DNA of 64,000 nt, from assembly GCF_018991925.1 (NCBI RefSeq), contig NW_024751680.1, positions 358,501-422,500 on the forward strand. The letters run 5' to 3'. Below the pieces are notes generated by a model. It was not told the DNA's origin. It saw only the letters and a list, made by a program, of their open reading frames with translations, and made no database searches. Of the stretch, positions 40,378 through 51,715 are shown one piece after another. This DNA is from Homarus americanus (Eukaryota > Arthropoda > Malacostraca > Decapoda > Nephropidae). Made by a program: the position numbers and the translations under genes. Numbering within the stretch: the first letter of the stretch is position 1; each line of letters begins with the position of its first letter.

Positions 40378-41215
40378 TACACCCTCCACAAATGTTTACA
40401 CCCCTTCACAAACGTTTACACCTCTCCACAAACGTTTATGCTAACTCAAAAACGTTTTACACCACGTCCACAAACGTTTACACCCCTTCACAACGCTTAC
40501 ACCCTCCACAAACGTTTATGCCAACTCCAAAAACGTTTACACCAATTCTCCACAAACGTTTACACCATTCCACAAACGTTCACACCCTTCAAACGCTTAC
40601 ACCCTCCACAAACGTTTACACCCATCCACAAATGTTAATTCTCCACAAACGTTTACACCCATCCACAAATGTTTACACCCTCCACAAATGTTTACACCCC
40701 TTCACAAACGCTTACACCCCTCCACAAACGTTTACACCCATCCACAAACGTTTACACCCATCCACAAATGTTTACACCCTTCACAAACGTTTACACTCTC
40801 CACAAATAAGCTTGAATGCACTCCAAAAATTTACACCACCTCCACAAACGTTTACACCCCTTCACAAACGCCTACACCCATCCACAAACGTTACACCACC
40901 TTCACAAACGTTTACACCTCTTCATCAAACGTTTACACTTCTCCACAAACGTTTACACCCTCCACAAACGTGTACACTCTCCACAAACGTTTACACCTCC
41001 CCACAAACGTTTACACCTCTCCACAAACGTTTATACATCTCCACAAACGTTTACACTCTCCACAAACGTTTATACTCTCCACAAACATTTACACCCTCTC
41101 CACAAACGTTTATATCTCTCCACAAACGTTTATGCCACCTCCACAAACGTTTACATCCCTCCACAAACGTTTATGCCACCTCCACAAACGTTTACACCAC
41201 CTCCACAAACGCTTG
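40378..41215 (+). repeat. 20-bp CACAAACGTTTACACCCCTC array, about 42 copies
   Basis: Each unit carries the 8-bp palindrome AAACGTTT with a central CpG. Because 20 is not a multiple of three, all plus frames stay open, giving frames up to 338 codons with a 20-residue period (HKRLHPSTNVYT, PQTFTPL). Indels scattered through the array shift the frames. Not a protein gene. Confidence 0.96.
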
Positions 41216-41640
41216 AAAGCCTCTCCCGGTACACGTGTTGCCAAACGTTTCTAGTCACCAGGTTTCCCTCCCGCGTAGAGGTTTAGTGGCCTCTGTTTAT
41301 CCCCTGACTAGACATTCATCGGCTCACAGAGGTTCCTGATAATTACCTCTCCGTGATCTCAAGGTTCAGTGGCACCTGTACACCTGTCTATCGGCTGTAC
41401 ACCTGTATATAGCTGTACACCTGTCTATAGCTGTACATCTGTCTATTGCTGTACACCTGACTATTGCTGTACACCTGTCTATTGATCTAAAATCGAAGTA
41501 TTTCCCTCTCTAAAACAGAGGTTCGGCGGCTTGTCTACCTCTCTGCTTCAAAAGGTGTTGAGTTCAGTGGCCTTTTCATATTTGTTTGGCAAGGTTCGAG
41601 TTGAAATGCGTTTCTGTTCTCGGCTTAAACTTTCAATATG
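41216..41640. repeat. Spacer with CTGTACACCTGTCTATTG repeats
   Basis: Six copies of a unit of about 20 bp, GCTGTACACCTGTCTATT, at 41375-41485. The rest is unique. Confidence 0.75.
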
Positions 41641-41825
41641 TCTCCTCTTCTCCTTCTGTTCTCTTCTCTTCTCTTCTCTTCTCTTCTCTTCCTCCTCCTC
41701 CTCCTCTCCTCCTCTCCCTCTCTCTCCTCTCTCCTCCTCTCCTCTCCTCTCCTCTCCTCTCTTCCTCTCCTCTCCTCTCCTCTCCTCTCTCTCCTCCTCC
41801 TCTCTCCTCTCTCCTTCTTCTCTAA
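41641..41825. repeat. (TCTCT)n/(TCCTC)n pyrimidine microsatellite
   Basis: CTTCTCTTCTCTTCTCTTCT passing into CCTCTCCTCTCCTCTCCTCT. Ser/Leu frames are artefacts. Confidence 0.95.
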
Positions 41826-42317
41826 AACAAAGACAACTCTCTCATCACGTTACCTCACACCTCCAGTAAGCAATTGTCTGCCCTGCTCAGTTTCACGGCA
41901 TCACTAAACACTGTGGGAGCGTTTGTTCTCGAGGAGGTGAGGACAGGGAGAACAGTCATGTGTTCTTTGATCTCAATGTGGCAGTTCTTGTGGCCCACAG
42001 ATCCAGTTAATTTAGTCGACAAATTGCGAAAATTGAATCTGTTCTCTGATTTTTTAGAGGTGGTTTGAAAGGAAGGGTGAGGGTAGGAAAGGGTAGGGGT
42101 TGATTAAGAAGGAGGGGTAGGGTAAGGGGTTAGATTAAGGGAGGGGTGGGAAGGAGGATGGTAGGTAAGGGGCTAGAGGAGGGTAGGGTGTAAGGGTTAT
42201 ATTAATAGGGGAGTGCCCAAAAATAATAAATAAATAAAAATAATATCCGAACTTTAAGTGATCTGTTCGAACCCTCTGAATGACTGGGACCGAACCTCTG
42301 TGAGTGAGTGAACCCCG
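41826..42317. other. Spacer
   Basis: Unique to 42065, then GGGTAGGGTAAGGGGTTAG-type repeats (42075-42195). No gene. Confidence 0.4.

Positions 42318-42365
<48 letters not shown>
42318..42365. repeat. (GT)n microsatellite
   Basis: Pure GT run. Confidence 0.97.
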
Positions 42366-42368
<3 letters not shown>

Positions 42369-42454
42369 TTAGTCTGACGTAACAAGTGTTATAGACGCAA
42401 GGACCAATATGAACCAACACTCACACTGTTATCATATCGTACCAGCAACACTCC

Positions 42455-42650
42455 AGGCGCCCCTATCACCCCCCCAACACCTCCCTCCACCACCTCTCAC
42501 CCCTCACCCACCTCTCACCCCCACCCATCTCTCACCCCACCTCTCACCCCCCACCCTCCCTCCTCTCCCCATCTCTCACCCCCCACCCATCTCCCTCACC
42601 CCCTCTCCACCTCCTCTCCCTCCCCACCTCCTCCCCTCCCTCACGATACC
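42455..42650. repeat. CACCTCTCACCCC minisatellite
   Basis: Imperfect CACCTCTCACCCCCCACCC and CATCTCTCACCCC units, G-free. Confidence 0.85.
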
Positions 42651-42837
42651 ATCTTGTTGACACGTCCTGTACCTCCGGCCAGGAACCAATGACGTGAGAC
42701 ACCAACAACACACAGGGGAATTCATTAACTTGACATCTTCACAACTTAGCCTCGGCCACGCTGTAATGGCTGCAACAACAACACCTGCGCTGCAAACTTC
42801 TATCAACATGATCCTGAAGGTAAGTTGGTTGAGACGC
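42651..42837 (+). other. Short unique segment with consensus splice donor
   Basis: AAG|GTAAGTTGG at 42819/42820 matches a 5' splice site. It is preceded by open sequence whose last residues read MAATTTPALQTSINMILK. Unknown family; may be part of an exon of an unseen gene or chance. Confidence 0.18.
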
Positions 42838-42907
42838 ACACACACACACACACACACACACACCCCACACAACACACACATACATACACACACACACACA
42901 CACACAT

Positions 42908-42943
<36 letters not shown>

Positions 42944-42946
42944 CAC
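42838..42946. repeat. (CA)n compound microsatellite
   Basis: CA runs interrupted by CCCCACACAACACACACATA and CATCAC. It directly abuts the LINE remnant that follows. Confidence 0.97.
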
Positions 42947-42948
42947 TC

Positions 42949-43512
42949 ACCTATGCCTCCCCTACCTGGTCTTCCTTCCTAAATGCCACACAACGAAACA
43001 CCGAGAAAAGTGCAAAAGAGGGCATGCAAGATTATTTCTCCCTTCCTACTCCACATATCGAAGTGCTCAACACACTGACCCTCTCGGCTCTCTCTGACCA
43101 TCACCACGATCTCATCTGCAATTTGGTGGAACTCTGCACCATCCTCGACACCGGCTCCTACTACCACCCGAGATCCTCATCCGAGAATTGCTGTTCGACA
43201 CCACAACCGCATCCAGCCCATACGAGCACGTACTGATCGCTATAAGAACAGCCCAGTCCCAACCATTATAAAATTATCAACAACTCGTAATCAACCAGTG
43301 TATTCACTCCCAGCCAATCTTACTTTTGCACTGTCACTATGTTGAAATGCCCTGTAGTATGACCTTCTCCCCACCTAGTTATTATATATTATATTTGGAT
43401 CACTTTATGTTATTTTTGTCAATCAAGAAACCCATTCCCCAATTATTTAACTGTATATTTTCAGTCTTCCGTTGCGATGCTTTCAATAAACCCTAATTAT
43501 TATTATTATTAA
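42949..43512 (+). mobile_element. LINE remnant, C-terminal end and 3' tail
   Basis: It opens with YASPTWSSFLNATQ, a block conserved after the reverse transcriptase of Jockey/CR1-type LINEs. Shifted pieces follow, including KVQKRACKII-like codons near 43006 and IRARTDRYKNSPVP (about 43217). The 3' region ends in AATAAACCCTAATTATTATT with a TTA tail (about 43485-43512). 5'-truncated at the CA microsatellite; not functional. Confidence 0.75.
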
Positions 43513-43514
43513 AA

Positions 43515-43517
<3 letters not shown>

Positions 43518-43589
<72 letters not shown>
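43518..43589. repeat. (CA)n microsatellite
   Basis: Pure CA run of about 72 bp, just beyond the TTA tail of the LINE remnant. Confidence 0.98.
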
Positions 43590-43591
<2 letters not shown>

Positions 43592-43867
43592 CAGTTCATA
43601 TCTAGGGGAATTTTTTTTTTTACATTTTCTAATTGTTACCGCCCATCTGATTGCCGTCGTTCACTATGACTTCACACTTGTAAACAAACCAGAGACTCAG
43701 TGCATTGTGGGAGCGTGTGAAGGGAGTGTCAGATGGTGAAATAGAGGGAATAGTTTTTCCCGAGTCCACAACAAGGCCGTGTCCAACGTGTTTATAATGC
43801 CTTCTTGTTGTCAGCCATCTTTAAATGCCTCCACACCTTCGACCAACTCTGACGTCATTGTTAAATT
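43590..43867. other. Spacer
   Basis: Unique sequence; nothing recognised. Confidence 0.35.
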
Positions 43868-44170
43868 AGGGTGTTGGAGGATACAGTGTGTGTGTGTCTT
43901 AGTGTTGGAGGATACAGTGTGTGTGTGTGTTTAGTGTTGGAGGATACAGTGTGTGTGTGTCTTAGTGTTGGAGGATACAGTGTGTGTCTGTGTCTTAGTG
44001 TTGGAGGATACAGTGTGTGTGTGTCTTAGTGTTGAGAATACAGTGTGTGTGTCTAGTGTTGGAGGATACAGTGTGTGTCTTAGTGTTGGAGGATACAGTG
44101 TGTGTGTTTTAGTGTTGGAGGATATAGTGTGTGTCTGTGTCTTAGTGTTGGAGGATACAGTGTGTGTCGT
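43868..44170. repeat. 31-bp AGTGTTGGAGGATACAGTGT array
   Basis: Ten units of AGTGTTGGAGGATACAGTGT followed by a variable GT stretch and CTT; unit length 28-36 bp. Confidence 0.95.
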
Positions 44171-44299
44171 TCGTCGTGGTGTCTGTAATCTTCTGTAACT
44201 TCCTGTATTAACGATGCATCTTACAGTGAGGAGAGTAATATTGGCTGCTCAGGTGTTCACTACATCTCACGGTGAAAATCAACGCTGTACCTGTGCCTT

Positions 44300-44301
44300 G
44301 T

Positions 44302-44338
<37 letters not shown>

Positions 44339-44420
44339 GTTGTGTTTTGGTTAGGTTGTTGGTTCACGCGTACACCTGTGTGGTTATTTCACACACACAC
44401 ACACACACACACACACCAGG
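44300..44420. repeat. (GT)n and (CA)n in inverted arrangement
   Basis: GT run (44305-44335) and CA run (44391-44416) about 55 bp apart can pair as a hairpin. Confidence 0.95.
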
Positions 44421-44932
44421 GACGGACTCATACCGCTGTGTTTGCTCCCGTGAACAAGGCGTATCACGGGCCTCTGATTGGGAGGGTCTGCTTCATTAAA
44501 CAGTAATTGTGTTGCTAGTGTTGAGCTTCAATGACGCCACCGCTTCACCCAACTATCCTCTGGTGGTGGTTGTTGGGGAGGTCTGGATTGCCAGCCTGAG
44601 TTAGTGTGATTGTGGCGGTGGGAAGAGGGAAACGAAGGGGCGCTGGGAGAAGGAAAGATTGGCTAATGACGCGTGTGCTTATATGCCTTATGACAGGTCT
44701 CCGTGTTGGGGATTAGCGAGATGGGGTGAGTGTGAGATGAACTGATTGTTTGGAGATATTGATCGACTGTGAGGTGGACTGACTGTGAGATTGACTGATT
44801 GTTTTTGAGATTGACTGACTGTGAGATTAACTGACTGTAAGATTGATTGACTGACTGTGAGACTAACTGACGGTATGTGAGATTGATTGACTGTTTGAGA
44901 TTGACCCCCCTCTCTCTCTCTCTCTCAACAGT
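44421..44932. repeat. Spacer, then TGACTGACTGTGAGATTGAC repeats
   Basis: Unique to about 44730. Then imperfect TGACTGTGAGATTGACTGAT repeats (44735-44905) and a CT run (44909-44926). Confidence 0.75.
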
Positions 44933-45011
44933 ATTAATAACACTTTTTCTTTCTCTTTTCAGGTAAGACGCCGCCAGCTGATCGCGTGGATAATGAAGAC
45001 ACTGGTGACAG
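44933..45011 (+). other. Candidate cassette exon or recursive splice site (site 1)
   Basis: The elements are a branch-like ATTAATAAC (44933-44941), the pyrimidine tract TTTTTCTTTCTCTTTTCAG, and GTAAGA immediately after AG (junction 44962/44963). This is the (Y)nCAG|GTRAG arrangement of recursive splice sites in long insect introns. Alternatively 44963-45011 is a 49-nt exon ended by CAG|GTATTG; entered in phase 1, it reads KTPPADRVDNEDTGD without a stop. Two of its three frames are open. No neighbouring exons are identified. Confidence 0.35.
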
Positions 45012-45035
45012 GTATTGGCTAGACAGGTGGTTAGA

Positions 45036-45140
45036 TTTGGCCAGACAGAAGGGTAGATTTGGCCAGACAGTAGGGTAGATTTGGCCAGACAGATGGGTAG
45101 GTTTGGCCAGACAGAAGGGTAGGTTTGGCTAGTTAGGGCC
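45036..45140. repeat. 22-bp TTGGCCAGACAGAAGGGTAG array
   Basis: Four to five units of TTGGCCAGACAGAAGGGTAG plus two bases. Confidence 0.92.
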
Positions 45141-45204
45141 AACAGCTCCACCTAAACACTTGTGGTATATCACGTGAACATTACTCGCCCACGTTTATTT
45201 CACC

Positions 45205-45460
45205 TGATTATCCTAACTTAACCTAACCTAAACTAAACTAACCTAACCTAACTTAACCTAACCTAAACTAAACTTAACTATTATTACCTCACTTAATGTA
45301 ACCTATTTTAACTTACTTAACCTAATCTAGTTTAACTTAATGTAATCTAACCCATTCTAACCTACCATACAGTATTTACTAACCTAACAATCTAATTTAA
45401 TCTAACCTAACTTAACTAATTCTAATTTAACCTAACTTAATCTAACCTAACCCCCAGGTA
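45205..45460. repeat. Degenerate CCTAA-type repeats
   Basis: AACCTAACCTAA, ACTTAACC and ATCTAACC variants, eroded telomere-like sequence in CCTAA orientation. Confidence 0.8.
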
Positions 45461-46050
45461 GCATTAAGGTGTTGAGAATCAGGTGCAATTAGCTGTGATG
45501 TATATTTTTCCGGTGATTCCTCTTGGCTATGTCTCCCATCTACCTGTGGGTCTTATATGTGATTTGGTTTGTACAGTCACTTGCACTTACACCTGGTACA
45601 AACCTGGCTCGTTTTGTGAAATGTGGCAACACTGTGTTTGTTTACACCGCGTTAAAACTCCCGGAATGGCCCCCAAGGAACCTCACAATAGTAGCCAGAT
45701 TCTTAAGGATGATAGATAAGCATTCTAAGAGTGGTGCCACATCTCCCAAAACGCACCAGCCATTGTACCAGGTGTAAGTGGCGGCGGATGTACCTAGTGA
45801 ACGTTTCTTTTCAATACGTTTCTTTTTATTACGTTTATTTTCATTACGTTTCTTTTCGTTATGTATTGTCAGACGTTTATATCTGGTGTTAATTAAATTC
45901 CCACGACCCCATTTACCTGTGTCCAAGGAATTTGGTCCCTTTACGTGTAAATTTATATTATTTTTTTTTATGAATGAAGGTTGGTTTGTTTACATTGTGG
46001 GTGGGTGACGTAGTTACTATTTTTGTTGGATGAGTGACATAGTTAATTAT
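45461..46050. other. Unique spacer
   Basis: Non-repetitive apart from ATTACGTTTCTTTTCATTACG (45808-45862). Frames of 75-95 codons on both strands match nothing known. No supported gene. Confidence 0.35.
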
Positions 46051-46500
46051 GAATGAATATATTTTTGATGGCACGTGTTGAGAATAGCATTGTGATATAT
46101 GAATGAAAGTTTATTATTGTCTGGTGAATGAGTACGGTAGCGTATTAATGAATGACTTTATATTTTGTGAGTCATGTGATGAGTGAATAACGTGTTGATG
46201 AATGAAAAAAAAATGTGAGTGTAAGAGTTTTGAGGTGAATAAGTATTATTGGTGGATTTTTAAAGTTTGGTTATTTTAAGTTATGGAGTGAATGAATAAC
46301 AGTAATGAATGAGGTTTATTTTAGTCATTTGATGAGTGATTAACATTGTAAGGAAAGGTTATTCACTCGTCACTGGGTGAATGAATAACTGAATAAAGTT
46401 TGTCAATGAGTACCATACTATTTTGTGAAGGAAATTTATATTCATTTAGTTAATACTGAACGAGAAAATTTCCGTACTCTTGTGAATGAAAGTATGTGTA
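46051..46500. repeat. GTGAATGAA-rich degenerate repeats
   Basis: GTGAATGAATAAC, GATGAGTGA and TTTATTTTAG motifs recur irregularly. Confidence 0.45.
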
Positions 46501-47039
46501 CCTGTATGCTTATTCATGTATGGATATTTATGTATATATGTATATTCGCCCCCTCTGAGTAATATACAAGGTGTGTAGGCCTAGATGTGTATTAAACCTA
46601 AAGGTCTCATATTAGTTTCGTATACAGGATTGTGTACGACTAGTGTAGAGGTGTATGATCGAGTGTGAGTGTATGTTTAGTGAGCTCTTTTTACCTGGCC
46701 GATAGTATTGGTGTGTAAGTGTTTCCAGGGTGTGTTTCTGTGTATGAAAAATGTAGTGGTATGTTGGTTTGTGTGTATATATCTGTGTATGACAAACTCG
46801 CTTACATGGGTGTATATATATATGCGTCTGTATACGCCAAATACAATTTATATTGCAAACAGTTTATTCAGCCAGAAAAATACAGATACCCGGTAACAAT
46901 GAGATCAATATTAACATGGCTGAGGCGCCTGATATATACTGTACATTTATATCAAGGAAGTATTATGTAACATTTAATATCATCTGGAATAGTACACATA
47001 GCATGGTGGTAATAAGAACATATCGGAATGTTACCACGA
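46501..47039. other. AT-rich spacer
   Basis: Single-copy-looking sequence with GTGTATG-rich parts. No gene. Confidence 0.35.
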
Positions 47040-48165
47040 TTATTACTTTTATTTTCTTACATTTATTTTATAAGTATATACACATTGGTACAGTAGAGTT
47101 GATATATCTTGTTAGTGGGTGTGCGCGATACGTCATAGGTTGTGTTGGGGTGAAACAATGGGAGAGACACGCAGTCAGGATCATGTCGTGACGGCAAAAT
47201 ATATATAATTACAATGTTAATTTGTATCAAAGTGACTGTATAGTACATAAGGATTTCCATTGTTATAGTCAAGGTAAAAGTTTAAGTGTTACAAAAATAT
47301 TAATACTTGGACAACAGATATCTTTTAAGAGGTGATTTAAAGGAAGGGAGTGTAGTCTTTGCTGGGATGGGTGGGGGTAAGTTGTTCCACACCTTCACAC
47401 CGTGATATTTTATGGAGGTCTGGGACTGAGAGGAGCGCATGGGGGTGGTCTTAGTAGCTCTGGGTGTCTTAAGTTGTATCTCGGATTATTCCGGAACATG
47501 AAATAATTTTTCTCAATCAAGTGATTAACTGATTTATAAACAAATAGAACACAGCAGTAAGTGTTAATCTCAGATTTTAACATTTTTAATTTAATAAATT
47601 TGTCATTTGTTTTATAATTTTTTTCAAGTAGGTTATTGTCTGCACAACTCTCTCCTGGGCAGTGACCAGGGGTTGTCATGGTGGTCCCGAGTGTGTGGCA
47701 GTGTATCAGGTGTTGGTAAACAAGATCACAATAGATTTCTTTCATTGCTGTGAGAGTGAGTGACTGTCGAGTGTGATACATGATACCACACTGTTTATTG
47801 ACTTTACTATGAATGGCTTGTATGTGGTTTCTCCAGCTAAATTTCTCATCAACAATAACACCGAGGAATTTAGTATTTTGTTCGCGTTTGAGGACTGTAT
47901 TACCAAGGTACAGGGGGTCCAAGTCTGGGGGTAAGTTTTTACTTCTGTGAAAGATCGTGTAGTGGTTTTTTCAAGGTTTAAGGTCAGTTTATTACGTATT
48001 ACCCAGGTCCTGCCTTAATTAAATCAGTGTTCATAGTTCATACCAAGGAGTGGAGGTCTGAGTGACTGACATAAAGATTACTGTCGTCTGTAATTAAGTT
48101 GTAATTGACGAGTGTGCTGGAGTGGACTATATCGTTTATGTATAACAAGAACAGTACTGGGCCAC
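47040..48165 (-). mobile_element. LINE remnant, reverse transcriptase C-terminal part and 3' region
   Basis: On the minus strand it begins GPVLFLLYINDI (about 48162), the end of the reverse transcriptase B motif block, so the 5' break is inside the domain. The catalytic FADD site reads TDDSNLY (48068-48093). After a stop and shifts, a frame from 47922 to 47410 carries FLGVIVDEKFSWRNHIQAIH, RQSLTLTAMKEIY and NNPRYNLRHPELL. The sequence then continues (shifted) as VWNNLPPPI and LKRYLLSKY near 47320. AATAAA-rich sequence near 47050 is the likely 3' end. It is related to CR1/Jockey-type elements and differs from the copy at 19.7 kb. Confidence 0.87.
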
Positions 48166-48280
48166 ACACCTAAATAGACTTTACGTTAATACATCTACAG
48201 TATATTGGACTTGATATACTAGTGTATGAGAGAGTGAGTGTGTGAGTGGGTGTCTTACAATTTCCGTATTTGACTAAGGC

Positions 48281-48282
<2 letters not shown>

Positions 48283-48325
<43 letters not shown>
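48283..48325. repeat. (GT)n microsatellite
   Basis: Pure GT run. Confidence 0.97.
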
Positions 48326-48326
<1 letters not shown>

Positions 48327-48349
48327 CCCATGTATAAATAGAACCTTCC

Positions 48350-48870
<521 letters not shown>

Positions 48871-48872
48871 AT

Positions 48873-49140
48873 GATCGTGTTGGTGTGAAGGCAGTGATGA
48901 TGGTGACGTCAGGTGATGGAGGTGAAAGCAGTGATGGTGACGTCAGGTGATGATGATGATGATGAAGACAATGTTGATGATCGTGTTGGTGTGAAGGCAG
49001 TGATGATGGTGACGTCAGGTGATGGAGGTGAAAGCAGTGATGGTGACGTCAGGTGATGATGATGATGATGAAGACAATGTTGATGATCGTGTTGGTGTGA
49101 AGGCAGTGATGATGGTGACGTCAGGTGATGATGATAGAAA
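48873..49140. repeat. 106-bp tandem repeat, about 2.5 copies
   Basis: GATCGTGTTGGTGTGAAGGC starts at 48873, 48979 and 49085. Each unit contains two GGTGACGTCAGGTGATG motifs (TGACGTCA is the CRE palindrome) and GATGATGATG. Confidence 0.92.
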
Positions 49141-49570
49141 CGATGATGGTGATGTATGGTGACTTACCATTCACTTGTCCACACTAATTGAGAGTGTTGT
49201 GTATTGGGTAAACTGTAATTTTTTTTTTAGTTGAAGTTGTAAAAGGAATCGATTGTAAATTAACGACATTGTAAATTAAAAGAATGGCAAATTGATTCTC
49301 TTAGGATTTGAATGAACTGTAAATTATTAACTAAATTCTTAACTGGATAAATTTAACTCTGACCAAATTAGATATTGATTGACTTAGAAATAGAGTAAGA
49401 TGTAAATCTAATGAAACGTAAATTGGATTGTAAATTACACTAACTGATGGGTCGACTCTACTGTAAATTGACGGTAATGTAAATCGATTGAAATGTTGCC
49501 TTGATTCAATCGTTGTTAAGTGTTGTGTATCGGCCGAATGTTTTGTACTGTGAATTGTTTATTGGGTAGT
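49141..49570. repeat. Degenerate TGTAAATTGATT repeats
   Basis: TGTAAATTRA and TGTAAATCGATTG variants recur about 12 times at 49210-49490. Confidence 0.6.
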
Positions 49571-49574
49571 GTAG

Positions 49575-49795
49575 TTCCCTTCCTTCTGCCCCTCCCTTCC
49601 CCTCCCTCCTTGCCCCCTCCTCCCTTCCCCCCCTCCTCCCTTCCTCCTCCCCCTACCCCCTCCCCTCCTTCCCCTCCCCTCCCTTCCTCCCCCTCCTCCC
49701 CTCCTCCCTCCTCCCTCCCTCCCCTCCTCCCCTCTCCCCTCCTCCTCCCCCCTCACCCTCTCCTTCCCTCCTCCCTCATCCTCACACACACTCCC
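49575..49795. repeat. CCTCCCCTCCTCCC pyrimidine tract
   Basis: G-free C/T tract of about 215 bp. The complement gives Gly/Glu/Arg frames. Confidence 0.92.
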
Positions 49796-49869
49796 ACGGT
49801 TGTCGCGTGATGTGCGTTAATTGCGACCCTGTTGATCCACGGCTGTTACTGTTCGCTGAGGCTACCAGT

Positions 49870-50090
49870 GAGACGAGGGAAGGGAGGGGGAGAAGGGGAG
49901 GGAGGCGAGGAGTGCATGAAAGGAGGGAGGGAATTTAGGGAGGAAGAAAAAGGGTGATGGGAGGTGTAGCAGCTTTTAAAGATGGGGAACAGACTTTTTC
50001 CTTCCTCCCTCACTCCCTTCCTCACCTTCCCTCACTCCTCCTCCTCCCTCCCTCCTTTCCCCTCACTCCCTCCCAAAATATAATCGTTAA
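49870..50090. repeat. GGAGGGAGGG then CCTCCCTCACTCC tracts
   Basis: A purine-rich half (49872-49970) is followed by a pyrimidine-rich half (50000-50080), a potential inverted repeat. Confidence 0.6.
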
Positions 50091-50134
50091 ATATATACTT
50101 AAAGTCTTTAGGGAAGAAATTAACTAATGTTATG

Positions 50135-50139
<5 letters not shown>

Positions 50140-50188
<49 letters not shown>

Positions 50189-50197
50189 TGGAGGCAT

Positions 50198-50235
<38 letters not shown>

Positions 50236-50251
50236 TGGAGGGGTAGAAAGT

Positions 50252-50296
<45 letters not shown>

Positions 50297-50340
50297 TGAG
50301 GGGTAGAAAGTGAGAGAAAGAGAGATAGAGAGAGAGTGTG
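50140..50340. repeat. (GA)n blocks separated by GTGGCTGGAGG
   Basis: Three GA runs (50140-50184, 50203-50231, 50257-50291) separated by GTGGCTGAGGGGTAGAAAGT-type units. Confidence 0.95.
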
Positions 50341-50360
50341 AGGGGTAGAAAGTGAGAGAG

Positions 50361-50606
50361 ATGAGTGAGTCTTGCCTTTTTGTCTTGCATCTCGTCAAGG
50401 TAAGTCGTTTTAATGTGTGTGAATCTCTCTCCCTCCCCCTCTCCTCCTCCTCCCTCGCCCACTCCTCCCCCCTCCTCCTCCTCCCCCTCCCCCTCCTCCC
50501 CCTCCTCCTCCTCCTCCCCTCCCTCCCTCCCCCCTCCTCCCTCCCCCCTCCTCCCTCCCCACAGCGACAGTGGCTCCAACAGGCCGTGAAACGCCAGGTG
50601 CTGTGA
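50361..50606 (+). CDS. Candidate small spliced frame with 165-nt intron
   Basis: ATG at 50361 opens MSESCLFVLHLVK, ending in AAG|GTAAGT (donor 50399/50400). About 150 nt of pyrimidine-rich sequence ends in CCCCACAG (50564). The next segment reads RQWLQQAVKRQVL and stops (50604-50606). Removal of 50400-50564 leaves one open frame of 26 codons; the unspliced frame is also open (84 codons) because the intron is 55 codons long without a stop. Both splice sites are near consensus, but the pyrimidine tract is common here and no domain is recognised. Confidence 0.2.
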   Translation: MSESCLFVLHLVKVSRFNVCESLSLPLSSSSLAHSSPLLLLPLPLLPLLLLLPSLPPPSSLPPPPSPQRQWLQQAVKRQVL

Positions 50607-50639
50607 CTCACATGCCGCCACCACCTGAGCTGGCCCCGC

Positions 50640-50766
50640 TCATCTGGCAGGGGTCATGGGCACCTGGGGGGAGAGCGGGGGTCATGGGCACCTAGGGGGA
50701 GAGTGGGGGTCATGGGCATCTGCAGGAGGGCGGGGAGAGTGGTGGGGGACACTCACACATACAGTA

Positions 50767-50828
<62 letters not shown>

Positions 50829-50830
50829 AT
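50640..50830. repeat. GGGGGTCATGGGCACCTGGG repeats and (GT)n
   Basis: Three copies of a unit of about 30 bp containing GTCATGGGCACCTGGGGG, then a GT run (50770-50827). Confidence 0.9.
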
Positions 50831-51204
50831 GTGTGTGTGTCGGCCACTGTCTTACACGTCTGTGGAGCTAGACACAATGCTTTTCACCTCTGCTTGCAAC
50901 GTCTTCCGCCTCATGTCAGTGCCTGTGAGGAATGGCACTGTAGCTGGCACTCCTACACCTAGTTAATGTATTCCAGTGCCACAAGTTTTTTTTTTTGGAG
51001 GGGAGTGTAAGGATGAAGTTGTTACTCTGTTGTGGAACTGCCCTACGTGACAACACTCTTAATGGCACTACTGTGTTTAGGCAAATTGTTGTGGCACTGT
51101 TTTATGTAGGAACACTGTGGCACTGTATTGTGTGGACTATGTATTGTAAGAGCTATTTTTGGCCCGCATTGTGAACGTTCAAGTGTAGGGCATTGAACTG
51201 TGTA
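50831..51204. other. Spacer with GGCACTGT motifs
   Basis: GTGGCACTGT recurs irregularly at 50930-51130. No gene. Confidence 0.35.
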
Positions 51205-51715
51205 TATATATATCACTGCCCATGACTATATATCACTGCCCATGACTATATATCACTGCCCATGACTATATATCACTGCCCATGACTATATATCACTGCC
51301 CATGACTCTATACCACTGCCCATGACTATATATCACTGCCCATGACTCGCATCACTGCCCATGACTATATATCACCGCCCATGACTATATATCACTGCCC
51401 ATGACTTTATATATCAACACCGCCCATGACTCAATATCACGTCCATGACTATATAATATCACTGCCTGGGCGACTCTGCACCGTCATGACCATATATCAC
51501 TGCCCATGACTCTATATCACTACCCATGACCTTCGCACTGCCTATGACTCTATATCACTGCCCATGACTATATATTTCACCGCTCCATGACTTATACCAC
51601 CCATGACTATATATCACTGCCCATGACTCTATATCACTACCCATGACTATATATCACTGCCCATGACTATATATCACTGCCCATGACTATATATCACTGC
51701 CCATGCTCTGCACCC
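51205..51715. repeat. 20-bp ATATATCACTGCCCATGACT array
   Basis: About 25 units, regular at both ends and heavily disrupted by indels between 51400 and 51600. Confidence 0.95.

Noticed and set aside
40200..41286. 338-, 188- and 156-codon frames with a 20-residue repeat that look like a secreted repeat protein
   Set aside because: A 20-bp unit read in three rotating frames; indels make frames merge and split, and no signal peptide or non-repeat domain is present.
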